NCBI RefSeq assembly: GCF_001522545.3
Contig: NC_031797.1
Coordinates: 4,132,484 to 4,196,483, forward strand
DNA length: 64,000 bases
Reading direction: 5' to 3'
DNA from: Parus major
Taxonomy: Eukaryota; Chordata; Aves; Passeriformes; Paridae
A program made the translations under genes and the position numbers. Shown here piece after piece: positions 52,341-64,000 of the stretch. The notes beneath the pieces were generated by a model that saw only the letters and a list, made by a program, of their open reading frames with translations, was not told the DNA's origin and searched no databases. Numbering within the stretch: position 1 is the first letter of the stretch; each line of letters starts with the position of its first letter.

Positions 52341-54294
52341 TCCCCGGCCAGAGCTGTGTTCCCTGCCCAGCTCCGTTCCCTTTTCCCTGGCACCCCACAA
52401 GGGCGCTGTTAATTAGGCCGCTGTTAATTAGGCCGAGCTGTCCTGAGCCCTGCAGAGGTGGCAGGGGCAGCCTGGAAGCAGGGCTGGGAACAAAGCAGCG
52501 CCGAGGGTTTCAAAGGGAGCAGCGGGAGAAGGGCCCGGCTCCCCTGGAATTGCTGCTCCGCTGGGAATGGAGCCGACGGCGCGGCCGGAGCTCCAGGCTG
52601 GGGTCAGGAGGGGACGGCGCTGGAGCCGATGTGGAGGAGCCGTGGGCAATCCTGGCACCTCCCTGAGGGTCCCGTTTGGTTCAGAGCTCCTCCAGACCCC
52701 TCGGACCTGGAAATCAGCTGGATTTGGGATGTCCCGGGAGAATTCCGGGCTTGCACCCTTGGGAAAAGCCGTGGGTGTGCGGTGGCACGGAGCAGAGAGA
52801 GGATTTATGTGTGTTTTATTCTGTGTTATGTGAAGAAAAGCCATGGGCTGTGAGGCCCACAGCACACAGGAAAAACGGGGATTTTTGGTTTTATTGTTTT
52901 GTTTTTCCACGGAGCCAAAGAGCAGAACTGAACTCCCAACTGACAGAGCTCAGAAGGAAGACCGAATATCTCCAATGTGCTTTTCTTTTTAAAACTATTT
53001 AATTGGACAAAATGCTCCTTAACCTCCAAGATTTTTCTCCTCAACCTCCAAGATTTTTCTCCTCTGGGGCCAAGGCAACTTTTGGGTGTGAAGATCCTGG
53101 GCTGGGCCACCTATTCCTTCAAAAATCCATTTTTCCTCCATTGTCTCACTCGAGTTACACTAAAACCAGGAAAACCAGAAAAGCGCTTTTTGATATTTCC
53201 CCGTGCTGAACCACACCTCCATCTCCCCGAAATGAAGCCTGAACCCCAATTATCCCGCGAGGATAACGGAATTGGGGCAGGAATTGGGGATCAGCCCCGG
53301 GAGGAGCAGCGAGGTGAGCCCGGCTCTCCCCCAGCCCCTCCTCGGAGAACTTTGGGCTGGAGAATGTTGAGCTGAGCTACTCCCACCGCCCGGGCCCTCC
53401 CCCTGCCCGATCAGGCTCTACCTTTTCTCCTCTCCCCAGGACTGAGCCTCGCAGTCCCTTCTGCTCTGCCCAGACCTCCGCTAAACAAAGGAGCTCTGGG
53501 CACATCACCAGCTCCAGCACTCCAAGGTATTTCACCGCTTTCCTCCTCCCTCCGGAGCTGCACAGCTGATTTCTTTCTCTTTATCCGTTCCTTTCTCTGT
53601 TTCATTGTGTCTTGAATACTTTATTTTTTTTTTTTTTTTTAAATTGATTCGGTTTCACACTCCCAGGCTTGCACTGGAAATGTTTTCCTGCTTCTTTCCC
53701 CCCAAAAAATCTGATTTTTAGGGCTCGGTTCTCTCATTGCTTTCTCGGTGTCTTTCTCAAAGTGGGGTTTGCTGGAATTTCTCAGCGCTGCAAAGAACTT
53801 TTGGAGGCTTTTATTCCATTGAAGCTGCGACTCTCTGGCGGCTGTAAATGACTTTTCCATGCCTGTGCGAGCTCTCCGGGAATGTCCCGTGTATCGATCA
53901 TTTGTCAGGCTCCTCATCCCCCCGCGGGGAAATGGATGCAGCTGGAATTCCTTGGCTTTAAATCGCCGGAGTGCCACACTTTTAATGTTTCTTTTTGCCA
54001 CTTTTTCCCCGTCCTTGTGCCCCGTTCCTGGGGAGCTGCGGGACAGGGAACACTTCTCCTTTTGTGTGTCTGGAGATAAGCGGAGCCCGGCGCGGCTCGG
54101 GGGGCTGCAGGGAGGGCAATTTTCTTTGTCTCCTTTCCCCCTTCCCACTCTCCTCACTCACTGCGTTTGAAACCTTAGAGCCTGAAAAATTCCTGCCCTC
54201 AAGAGCTGAGACATTCCCAGCTGGGACGCCGGGAGCAGCGAGGGAAATTGAGCTTTTAATTATTTCTAATTATTTTTAAAAGAATTTTTAGGGT

Positions 54295-54415
54295 TTGGGT
54301 TTTTCTTTTTTTTTTTTTTTTCTTTTTTTGTTTGTTTTTTGTTTTTTTTTCTGGTGGGGTTTCTTTGTTGGGATTTTTTGGGGGATTTTTTTGTTGGGTT
54401 TTTTTTTTGGTTCAG
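54295..54415. repeat. T/G-rich low-complexity tract
   Basis: Long T-runs separated by G, C or GGG. Open reading through it on either strand is compositional. Confidence 0.85.
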
Positions 54416-54655
54416 ACACATTTTCTGTCCTGTCTGGGCTGATTTTCGAGGCTGGGCTGGCCCGGGAAAGCTGCAGTGGGAGAGCAGGGGGGACAGTCAG
54501 GGGTGGCTCGGGGGCCTCTCCTTCCCCACCCGGGGCCTCTCGCAGCACGGATTGTTCCCACCCCGGGCCACTTCCAGGACGATTCCTCATTCCTGGAACA
54601 CCAAATTTTGGGGGTGTCGAGGTGAGAGCTGCATCCCGAGCCGCTGCTGGCCGGC

Positions 54656-54688
54656 AGGAGGAGGAGGAGGAGGAGGAGGAGGAGGAAG
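54656..54688. repeat. GGA trinucleotide repeat
   Basis: About ten GGA triplets. Confidence 0.9.
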
Positions 54689-55348
54689 GATGGGCTCCCC
54701 GCGGGCAGAGCTGGGGGATTTGGGAATGTTCCCCTGGGGATGGGGTTGGATCCTTTTTGGAGCCTTTCCCCCGGGATTTCTCATCTCCCCGCTGATCCCA
54801 GCCAATGTCCCGGGGGGGTCGGTGCGGTGCCAGGGGCTGTCCCCATGCCGGGACAGGAGTGTCCCCCCTGCCACGGCCGGGCCGGGAGCTGCCGGGTCCC
54901 CCGGAGCCAGCAGGGCTGTGCGATGATGCTCCAGAAACTCCAACTGCTCTTTCCTCACCTTCTCCTCTTGCCCGGAGGACTTGGGGCGCTCTTTGTTTCT
55001 CCATCAGGAAAATAAAAGTGAGGCACAACCACAAGTCCTGGACACCTCCTGCTTTTCCAGCTCTTGGGAAAGAAGGGTTTGGCAGCGGTGGGGGCTGGCA
55101 GAGGGAACAGCGGGGGGACTGAGCCCCCGCACCCGCTCCAGGAGGGGCTGCCTGGGCTGATCGATGTCTTCAAAACCCGCAAAGTCCTTAAAAATCTATT
55201 TCCCCCTCTTTTCCTTCCAGAAAGGGACCTCCAGGACGGGTCCTCGGCACCCGGGGGCTGCTGCCAAAATCCATCCTCCTCCTGCAAGGGCAGCAGGGAC
55301 CCTGCGGCTGGACAGAGCTGTCGGGGGACGCTCGGCTCCGGGGCCAGC

Positions 55349-58300
55349 ATGGGGGATTTGTGGCTGGCCAGGCTCCTGCTGGGCTGCTCGGCCGTGCTGG
55401 CCGTGGCACCGGCCCGGGGACAGTACGAGGGGGACTTGCAGACAGACAGATTCGCAGCCTTCGAGGAGAGACCCCCGAACAGGGTGAGGAGAAGGGGCCA
55501 GGACTCGCTGCGAGGGTGAGTTGGAGTTCTCGTCTCTTCGGTGGAGCGGATTTGGGGTTGGCAGCAGAGCACACGGAGCTGGGCTGGCAGGATTGCCATT
55601 CCCCGAGCTCGGGAAGGAGCTGGAGCTGCAGGAGAGCGGCTCCTGGCACCGGGGACAGGCAGGGAGGATCCCACGGGCACCGAGCTCCCTTTGGGGTCAC
55701 TCACCTGCAGGGACTGCAGAGCCCCCACACCCTCCTGCTGCGTGGGTTTGTCTTCCCCGCGAGGGTGGGCACGGAATTCCCAGACAAGCCGTGGATTGTC
55801 TGTGGATTTCCCATCCCTGGAGCGTCCCAGGGACGGTGGAAGGTGGCCCCGGAGGGCTCTGAGCTCCCTTCCAGCCCAAGCCATCCCGTGCCCGGCTGTT
55901 CCCACGTCCCCTGTGGGCTGTTGCCAGCTCGGGATTTGTCCCTGGAGTCCCTCCGGTCCCCGCAGCTGCCGGGAGGGTTTCACCCCTGGGCTCTGCTCGG
56001 TCCCTCGGGGCAGCTCCTGCTCCTCCCCAAATTCCTCACCTGAGGAGAGCTCCGGGCCCAGCCGGGCTGAGCTCGGCTCTGCTGCTCCCACACGGTTCCT
56101 GCGTTATTTGAAGTTATTTATTTGAAGTTATTTGAAGTTATTTGAAGTTGTTTATCCCGCTCTGCTCCCGTGGGCAGGATCCACACGCGGGGCTGGGCAG
56201 TGCCCGAGGCTCGGGAATGCTGAGGAGCTGCTGGAATGGGGACACGGCCCCCAAAAAGGGCCGGGTTTGGGCCGTGGGGATGGAGGCATCTCCTCCTGGA
56301 ACGCTCCCTCCTTTCCCTGCCCTCTGGAGCTGCTGCAGGAAGAGAAACCCCCCGGGAGAAGGGCAGGGAAATGTGTGCGGCTGGAACTGGAGGAATCATT
56401 GTTCTCCTGCTCCCAGGGAGGGATTCCTGGTGGGCAGGGCTGGAGCTGCTGCCCCAGGGCTTCCCAGGCTCCCTGAGCATCCCGGGGTTGTGTCCATGTC
56501 CCTCCTTCCCAGCCCTTCTGCTGGAAATCTCCCTCTTTGAACCCCCTGTGTCCCAGGGTCTCGGGATGAGAAATGGGATTTGTGTTAAATAATGCTCTGT
56601 TGGCCTTGGGGAGCAGCCCCAGATGGCACCAGGCAGCCCCAAACCCCAGGGATTCCCCAAAATGGTGCTGGACCTTTGTCCCTGCAACAATTCTGGGAAG
56701 TTCAGTCATGGATCAGCATTGGGAGGATGGACTTGATGATCTCAGAGGTTGTTTCCAAATTTAAGAATTCTGGGATCTTCCCTGAGCTGCCTTTTGCTGC
56801 GTTAAGGCCTCAGGATGCTTTGGTGCTCTGGAATTTCCCCTTGGTGAAAGCAGATCGGTCACAACTCCAGGTTTGGTTCAGAGTGGCCAAAGGGGTGAAC
56901 CAAGGGGGAAATGTCAACAAAGGTTGGGGTTTAAATCTTTAAATCTGGGGTTGTTCCACAATGTGGGCACGTGGGTGACCTTGACAACTGCATTTTGAGG
57001 AATTATCTCTTCTCCAAAGCCACCCAGCGAACATTTCATGCCATTTATCATTTAACAGCTCAGGACACCGCTGCAAATGTTTGCTTTGGCTTTGCCTTCA
57101 CAGCCCTCAGCTTTCCCTTTCAGGGAGATAAAGCAGCTCCAGCCCAGGCTCTCTCCTGGCCTGAGCCTTCCCCCGGCCCCAGCGCTCGCAGGAGGAATTT
57201 GGGCAGAGCTGGAATTAAAATCCAGCTGAGCTCAGCTGGGCTGGACTGGAGATTCCCTGGGCACTGAGGCTGCTGAGAGAGGGTGCAAAGGTTTGGATGT
57301 TGGGTCTGGATGGAGGAAAATGGCCAAATGTGGAGGATTTGCTGTTGGATTTGAGGGTGGAGCAGTGCAAGGTCCTGGCTCACCTTCCCAGGGCTCCTGC
57401 ACTGCCTGCAGCTCGATTTGTCCCCTGAAAGAATTTGATTTCCCAAGGCGAGTTAATCGGAGTTTGCCCTTCCCACTCCTTTTATTCCAGCTCCCAAAAT
57501 CCTTTACAACATTTTCCTGCCATTCCTGGAGCATTTTATCCATGGCAGAAGTGTTTTCCTTCCCCAAACACCTGGTGAGGGACAGACACATCCAGGGACT
57601 CACGGGACAGCCACCAACCCTGACAAGATTTGGATTTTTCCCTTTTCTTTGGGAATTTTCCCCTTCCCTTTGGGAATTTTGCTGGGTTAATGGTTGGGAT
57701 GATCCCGAGGTGTTTTCCAGCCCTAAAACTCCTGGGATTTATCCTTGACTGCTTCTCCTTTTCTCCCTCCATCTCCAAATTCTGTTGTTTCCGCAATGGG
57801 GTGGGAAAGCAGAGCCCCCCAGAAGTTCAGAGAGAGAAATGGGGCTCAGGTGACTTTTTAGGGAGTTTTTTTTTAATCTCTGGGAGATGAAAACACCCAA
57901 ACATTGGTTCAGTTTCTCTTAAATATCACCCACAAGTGGCACAAAGCATTTCCTGTGGGTTCTGTAGAATCCCGGAGTGGTTTGGCTTGGAAGGACCTCA
58001 GAGATTCTCCAGAATCCATAAAAACCTCGGGACTGGGAGGGAGGAGCTGCTCCTGCTCACTCCAGGTGCCCAACACGAGCTGTCCCTGCTGCTGTCACTT
58101 GGAGACACCTCGGGAAGAGGCTCCAGCAGCTCAGGCTGGAGATTGGGGCTGTTTCTGCTGGAATTACATTTATTTAGAGCCCATTCTCCCCAGCCTCCTT
58201 CAATAAAGGGGAAAGTATGAAATAAATGCAAAGCAGGGATTAAATGCAAAATAAACAAGCCTCTTATCCAGCCCTGCTTTCCCAAATAACAATTAATAAA

Positions 58301-61300
58301 GGCATGGGGAGCAATAAATCCCAGCCCAGGCCCGGCTTTAATCCAGCCTTAAACTCATTAAAGGAGAGACAATTCCAAATGAGCCTGTCCTGAAGACAAA
58401 TCCCGTTCTGGGCAGGATTGGGATGGGATTATTGCTTTAATGAAGCCTTGAGCAGTTTCCAGGAGCAGGGATGGTTGGACTTCCCAGGACTCTGGGTGTC
58501 CAAGGAAGGATAAAGGCTTGGCTTTAAACACATCTCATTATGTCAATAACAAGAAATAATTAATGGTAATTAATTATGCAAGTGAGGAGATGGGTGGGGA
58601 GAGGATGGGGAGGCTCTGTAGGACCCCTCCCCTGAGGGCAGCGCTCAGAGGGGACCAAATTAAAAAAAAAATTAAAATAAAAGGGAACAGGAGCAGCTTC
58701 CAGCTGATTCTGGCACCTCCTCATTTTCCACTGGGGAATGGGGAGGGAAATTCTGGAGCTGGGGATGCAGGGGGGTTCTCCAGAGTCTCCCTGAGCCTGG
58801 ATACAGAGGAGAGGGAAAGCCACAGACGGGGCTGGAGCTGACTCTGGGGTGATGATAAAGATCGAGGACGGAGCTCCAGCACCTCTGGGTGCCCTCAGAG
58901 AGGAGCACAGGGGATCCCCAGCAGAATTTCCATCCCTGACCCTGCAGCTCCACCAGAATCCTCGGAATTAAAAAGATCCCAAGCCCACATGGGGACCTGG
59001 GGACCTGCTGGTGGCACTTTGAGGATCTCAAAGTCTTTCCCAGCCTCAGCAATTCCCTGATTCTCTGAACCAAGCTGCTCCTCAGAGGCACCAGAAGCTG
59101 AAATTTCCTAATTTTTAACTCAACCCTGGATTTCAGGCAGCCAGAACCCCTCATGGAGGGGGAAAAAAAAGAGCTTTAACTACGACTGAAACACTTCAAA
59201 AAACCAAATTAGCAAAAGAGCCCCAGATTTCCTCCAGGAAAGGAGAAACTGGAGCTCTGCCCCTGGGATCCAGCCACCCCTGGAGCACATTCCTGCTTCC
59301 AGCTCCACGTCTCAGCCTCCTTCCCACTTCCAGGGCTGGAATACTACGGACAACACCAGGAACAACGAGAAGGCAGCGCTTGGAAACCTCTGACTCGAGA
59401 CTTTTGTTCCTCAGTTTTCCTCAGGCCATGATTTATGTTGTGAAATGGTTGATCTTGGCCCCCTGGCCGTGGCTGGCTTCTCTTGTTTTTGGCAGGGGGA
59501 ATATTGGAATGGCAAAGGAATATCTGGCAGAGGAGCCAGAGGTTGTATGGGTTTTGTCTGGAAGTTTTAAGGGTTGCATTTGAAGTTTTGATTTATTTCA
59601 GAATTTAAGGAGGGAAAAAAAAAAAAAAGAATGGAAGGGTTGGTAGTGCTGAAAGTGTGAAGTAGTTCCTGGAAATCTGTTGGGTTTTGAGTTCTTTTTT
59701 CAAAGGAAAAGGTTCCTTGTTGGTCTGTAGGGGTTGAATTAAATGTGCACCAAAAAGGGAGATTTTCCTCCCATCACTCTGAGGAGATGTGGGAAAAACT
59801 CAATAAAGGGGAAAAATGTTCTTATGGACAAAGCAAAGGTGTTTAACAAGATTTTATAGATCCCCCTCTTGCTGAAAAAACATAAAATAGAAAATGATTG
59901 GGAATATTGAGCTTGAACCCAGAGCAGCTGGAACCCAACCCTGCACAGCCTTTCAAGGCTTTCCTTCTCTTTTCCCTCATTCCTTCGGTAGAACTGAACA
60001 AGAATAATTAAAAATATTAATTCCAGCTCCCAGGGGTGAGGCCCTGGAAGAGAATTCCCAGAGCAGCTGTGGCTCCTCCACTCCTGGAAGTGTCCAAGGC
60101 CAGGTTGGAGCAGCCTGGGGTTGTCCCTGCCCCTGGAAGGGGTGGATTTGGATGGGATTTAATCCTCCCAGCCCAAACCAGTCTGGGATTTTATGATCCC
60201 GTGTTTCTACGTGCTGAACTTGGAGTATTTTTTGTGCTGGCAGTGTCACACATCCAAATTTCTGTTGGAAGTTCTGAGCTTTGTGGCTTTTCCTCGTGGC
60301 ACATTCAGCACCTCTCACCTTTAAACCCCAAACCAAAAAGAACCAAAAGTAATTGGAATTGTTGGGACTTGAACCCATTCCTGAAAGTCCCCAGGAGCTT
60401 TTTTGCAGAGCCAGGGACGGATTCCAGCTGGGAGGAATTCAGATCCCCTTTGCAGCACCTTGTCATTATCCCCACACTGGACAGGGGCAGCTCCGGCTTT
60501 TCCAGGCGGATTTCTGGAATTTTTCCACTGCAAATTCCTCATCAAACACAGCCAGGCCTGGGGGAGCGAGCAGAGGGCTCCTCAAAGGGAGAATTCTCGG
60601 CAATAAATCCCTTTGGCATTTCCTGGGGGGATCTGGTCAGTCCAGCAGGACACGGCTGCACCGAGGATCCCAAAGCCAGCATTGTTTGGGGTCTGTTCCC
60701 ACAACCCCAAACCCCTCTGGGGTGGGGGAGACGCTTTCCCAAAGCCACCCTGGCATTTGGCAGCAGCTCTGGTCCCCTGTCACCCCCCGAGGCTCCCGAG
60801 CTGTCCCCAGCCATTGTCACAGCTGATCCCAAGGGAGCAGCAAAAATCCGGGCACGGAGCAAAACCAGAGCGAATCCTGAATTGGAGAAAAGATTTCCAG
60901 CTCGGATGGAGAGGTGGGATCATTGTCCCTGGAAAACCACAGGCTGAAGTCATCCACATTCATTTTCTTTGAGTTTCACAATGAGGGAAAGGGGGGCCAC
61001 AAATAATCCCAAAAGAAACTTCCCTGTTTGTTCCTTAAAGAAGATTTTCCGGCTTCTTTTGGCACTGCGGATCCTCATTAACCTGGAATTGGGAAAATTG
61101 GCACTGATGAAGCAAAAAGTGTCCCTGGATGGTTGGGAAAATGGTCAATGGACATTATTTTAAAGGTGAACGAGTTGGGAATTGGCTGCCTCTGCTCCCG
61201 AAGGGTTTAATTTTCCCCACAAATTCTGCTTAGGATGAGCAACTTGAGGACAGAAGAATTTTCCAGTCAGGAAAGGGACAGGGAAGGTGGGAACTGGGAA

Positions 61301-63717
61301 TTCCACTCTGCTCCCGCCCTGGAGGAGTGGGCAGAGCAGGAGAGAGAATTCATGGCTGGAGTCACACAGAGAACACAGAGAAAGAAAGGAAAAAATAGCT
61401 GGGAAATATTGGGATGTTCCCAAAATATTGGGAAAGCTGAATGGATCCCAGAGTCAGGAGATGCTGCTCGAGCAGGAGAGGGAGCGGCGGCTCCCCTGGA
61501 ACCCGAGCCCGCAGATCCTCGGATTCCCCCAGTTTTCCTCCCTCTCCAGCCTTTCCCAGGATCCGGGAGCAGCCAGGACCGAGCCCTTCCCAGCTCCTTC
61601 CTCCTCCCGGGGCCTCATCCCGGTGCTCCCGGAGCCTTTCCCGGCTCCAGCCGTGTCCTGGAGCGGGGTTTGGGGGGCGGCTCCTCCTGCCGAGGTTTCC
61701 CGTCCGATTTTTCCCATCCCAGGGCTCTGTTCCAGGGTTTTTCTCTCTTTTCCAGAGTTTTTCCCTCTTTTCCAGGGTTTTTCCCTCTTTTCCAGGGTTT
61801 TTCCCTCTTTTCCAGGGTTTTTCCCTCTTTTCCCGGCTCCCGCTGGAGCCAGCGCATCCATTGAAATTCCCGCTGCCTCCATCCCTGCGTGTCGCCAGTC
61901 CCGGAGGGTTTGAGGCGATGCCCGGCGCTTGTTTCCCCTCTGTCCTTCCTTAGCATCCCTCTGTGGGTCACACTCACCTCATTTGCATAATTCTCATTAG
62001 CTAATGAGCCCTTTCAGCGGCACAAAAGGTGAGAAGGGACGATCCATCCATGGAAAAACGCCCGAGGGCTGCGCCAGCTCTGGGAAAAAACCCCGAGCTG
62101 AGAGGAAGGGAAAAAATCCTCTGGATTTTTAAGTTTAGTTTTCAATTTTTTAATTTTGTTTTTTAATTATGTCCTCATCCCTGGAAGGGTCCAAGGCCAG
62201 GTTGGACGGGGCTTGGAGCAGCCTGGGACACTGGAAGGGGTCCCTGTCCCCGTCAGGGGTGGAAACCCATGAGTTTTAAAGTCCTTCCATCCCAAAGCGC
62301 TCTGTAATTCCATGATTTTAAGACATCCCTTTTATCCTGACCTTCTTTCTGATGCAAACGAGGGATCCCAGCTCGTGTTTCCCAGCACTGAGCAAACTGC
62401 TGAGAACTCTAAAAGCAATTTTAGCCCAAATTTGCTGAATTTGATGTTTTTTCCCCCCCTTACAAACCAGCGTTGTCCTTCTGGAGTGATTGCTTTGGAA
62501 TCTCATTCCCTTCTCCCTCTGGGTCATTCCTGGGACATCATTCATCCCAGCCCGTTCCGAGTGGATTCTCCCCATGGTTTATTTTGAAACGCTGCTAATT
62601 TTTAGCAGATGCTCAGCAAGGTTCACTCTGGGAGGAACAATTGGCTTCCATCTCCCAGGATCCCTGCATGAAATCCTTGGATGGATCCTTTTTGGAGAGA
62701 GCTGATTAAAACTACTCCACTTTATCCATTCCACTGAGCTCCCTTCTCTCCCGACAGAGATCAATCAATTCTTCCTCCACGGATTTTGACCAAAACCTCC
62801 CAAAATTCTAAGCAGGAGGAGGATGTCCCACAGGGAGCTCTTCCCTGCTCTCCTGCAGAGCCTGCATTTATCCAAAGGCATGGGAACAGAGGGAAAAACC
62901 CCAAACTGTGTTTGATTTTCAGCCCAAATGTCTGCGGCTCCAGATTCCATTCCTACTGCTGTCCCGGCTGGAAAACTCTGCCTGGAGGGAACCAGTGCAT
63001 TGTCCGTGAGTATCCCTTTTTCCCTGGATCCACTGGATCCATCTGATCCATTTCCCTGCTCCCAGGGAGCTGCGAGCCCGCTGGGAGGGAATTCCCAGCT
63101 CAGGTCGGGGAGGGCTCCTGGGAATCCCCAGCTCTGCCAATCCCGATTAAAGCCGGGCGGTTCCAGTTGGTCCCAGTTTCTGAATTCAGCCTTTAATTCA
63201 ATTTAATTTAATTTAATTCACCTCTCCTGAGGTGCCACCGTGTCCCTTGGCAGCTCCTGTCGGGACAGGAGGCTCCTGAGGAAGGGATCCCTCGTTCCCA
63301 TGGAATTGGTGGGGACACCGCACACCCGCTGCCACCAGAGCCGTGTCCCAGCGGGAATTTCCATCTCCAAGGGGCCACGGGAGGATGGCTGAGATAAATC
63401 TCACCTGGATTGGGAGTTTTCCTTCCTGTCAGGGCTCTCCAGGGCTGGTGTCCCGCATTCCTGGGGGATACAGGGTCCCTGCCCATGGATGGGATGGGAT
63501 TTCGGGTCCTTCCCCAGAGCTGCGCCAGCCCCTCCCTGGGGGATTCCTTTCCAAGGGATGAATCCAGAGGGGGTCTGAATTCCCGAGGAGTGATCCCAGT
63601 GTCCTTCTGTGCCCCCAGCAATCTGCAGGAATTCCTGCGGGGATGGATTCTGCTCCCGGCCCAACATGTGCACCTGCTCCAATGGACAGCTGTCCCCGAA
63701 CTGCGGCTCGGCTGGAG
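55349..63717 (+). CDS. FBN3: Fibrillin, 5' part (probably fibrillin-3)
   Basis: Three coding exons are visible: 55349-55515, 62923-63005 and 63619-63717, joined in frame; the gene continues beyond the window. Exon one encodes a signal peptide ([20 protein letters not shown]), a short prosegment and a furin-type RVRRR site that removes the propeptide before microfibril assembly. Exons two and three give the fibrillin unique N-terminal domain ([20 protein letters not shown]) and the first EGF-like domain with the spacing [10 protein letters not shown]...CTC. Fibrillins are secreted and polymerise into extracellular microfibrils that bind TGF-beta and BMP complexes. The residues look as close to FBN2 as to mammalian FBN3; I prefer FBN3 because the neighbouring genes map to human chromosome 19, where FBN3 lies. 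An AG at 55219-55220 suggests a spliced 5' UTR. Confidence 0.8.
56104..56152. repeat. TTATTTGAAG tandem repeat
   Basis: Four copies of an 11-base TTATTTGAAGT-like unit in the large fibrillin intron. Confidence 0.85.
56725..56775 (+). mobile_element. Short CR1 3' tail, older type
   Basis: Reads GGACTTGATGATCTCAGAGG, then TTTCCAAATTTAAGAATTCTG, the classic CR1 end. Confidence 0.75.
57962..58015 (-). mobile_element. Short CR1 3' tail
   Basis: Reverse CR1 end: TAGAATCCCGGAGTGGTTTG, then CTTGGAAGGACCTCAGAGAT. Confidence 0.75.
60030..60205 (+). mobile_element. CR1 LINE 3' fragment
   Basis: Sense CR1 tail in the fibrillin intron, with CCCAGAGCAGCTGTGGCT and a terminal TCTGGGATTTTATGATCC. Confidence 0.88.
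61731..61834. repeat. 20-bp minisatellite
   Basis: Five copies of TTCCAGGGTTTTTCCCTCTT with one or two changes in the first copies. Confidence 0.95.
61981..62029. promoter_or_regulatory. POU/homeodomain/SOX motif cluster
   Basis: ATTTGCAT octamer at 61981-61988; perfect 16-base palindrome CTCATTAGCTAATGAG at 61993-62008, holding two ATTA homeodomain cores; SOX-type ACAAAAGG at 62022-62029. All three fall within 50 bases, in the large intron between the first two fibrillin coding exons. Enhancer function is inferred from motifs only. Confidence 0.4.
62175..62322 (+). mobile_element. CR1 LINE 3' fragment
   Basis: Sense CR1 tail: GTCCAAGGCCAGGTTGGACG, GGAGCAGCCTGGGACACTGG and the degenerate CTGTAATTCCATGATTTTA end. 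Confidence 0.88.
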
Positions 63718-64000
63718 GTGAGGGAATTCTGCTGCTGCTCCCGGGCTGTTCTCCCAAAGGGAACGGGATCCAATCCCTGCACTTCCACCCCGAACTCACT
63801 AAATACTCCGGGGTTCAGAACGTGTTCCGTGTTTTGGGGTGCTTTCCCTGAGGGTTTTTCTGGAGAAATTTGGATTTTGGAGCGTGTTAAGGTCTCGGCT
63901 GGAGAGAGCCATCCCGAGAATCAATTTTCCCTCAGTGCCCGGAGGAGCCTTTGTGATAAAGTGACCCCTCAAATCCACAGTCCGGGGGTGCCTGGGAGAA
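63718..64000 (+). other. FBN3: Fibrillin intron, continues past the window
   Basis: Starts at the GT donor after CGSAG. No further exon is visible before the window ends. Confidence 0.7.

Larger units (their letters stand above)
52341..55220. other. Fibrillin gene 5' flank
   Basis: No coding exon recognised. It includes a 16-base T-run (53625-53640), a T/G-rich tract (54295-54415) and a GGA repeat (54656-54688), with rising GC toward 54.8 kb. An untranslated first exon and promoter for the fibrillin gene probably lie here, since the first coding exon appears to start at a splice acceptor. Confidence 0.4.

Noticed and set aside
51475..52412. Long frames encoding GNGNG, MGMG or HSHSHS repeats
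   Set aside because: Simple translation of the GGGAAT satellite and of N bases in the gap.
54288..55034. 248-codon minus-strand frame upstream of the fibrillin exon
   Set aside because: Ends in a lysine run from the T-rich tract and a serine run from the GGA repeat; compositional.

Overview
This window is vertebrate nuclear DNA, almost certainly avian and perhaps passerine. It is GC-rich and its genes have very short introns. It is strewn with 3'-end fragments of CR1 LINEs, the dominant bird retrotransposon, and with minisatellites, several of which end in assembly gaps. Gene content and order match human 19p13.3, which in chicken corresponds to microchromosome 28. Nothing bacterial, viral or CRISPR-like is present.

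Layout. 1-3.9 kb is the 3' flank and probable 3' UTR of MAP2K2, with a 635-base gap. 3.88-12.05 kb (minus strand) holds the complete 11-exon MAP2K2 (MEK2), 398 codons, with a CpG-rich promoter upstream at 11.5-12.5 kb. 14.5-17.3 kb (plus) holds CREB3L3 (CREBH), nine coding exons, 440 codons. 18.2-23.2 kb (minus) holds SIRT6, eight exons, 348 codons, tail-to-tail with CREB3L3. SIRT6 is head-to-head with ANKRD24 (24.6-31.9 kb, plus; 19 coding exons, 901 codons); the two starts are 1.4 kb apart and about 0.75 kb of that is tandem repeat. From 31.9 to about 55.2 kb I find no convincing gene: it holds CR1 remnants, simple repeats and unique non-coding DNA, with a CTCF-like motif pair just past the end of ANKRD24. 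From 55.3 kb to the window end lies the 5' end of a fibrillin gene, probably FBN3: a signal-peptide/propeptide exon, a 7.4 kb intron, then two exons of the N-terminal domain.

The genes are not an operon. They are neighbours preserved since the bird-mammal ancestor: MEK2 (ERK cascade), CREBH (ER-tethered hepatic transcription factor), SIRT6 (nuclear NAD-dependent deacylase), ANKRD24 (ankyrin/coiled-coil protein of the RAI14/UACA family) and a fibrillin (extracellular microfibrils). Exon coordinates were derived by reading splice signals and checking frame continuity across every junction; all junctions of the four complete genes keep frame.

I found no undescribed system. The items most worth checking are an alternative ANKRD24 first exon, a GC-AG intron in ANKRD24, the SIRT6-ANKRD24 intergenic repeat array, repeat arrays abutting splice sites in MAP2K2 and SIRT6, a divergent CTCF-like pair, and a POU/homeodomain/SOX motif cluster in the fibrillin intron.
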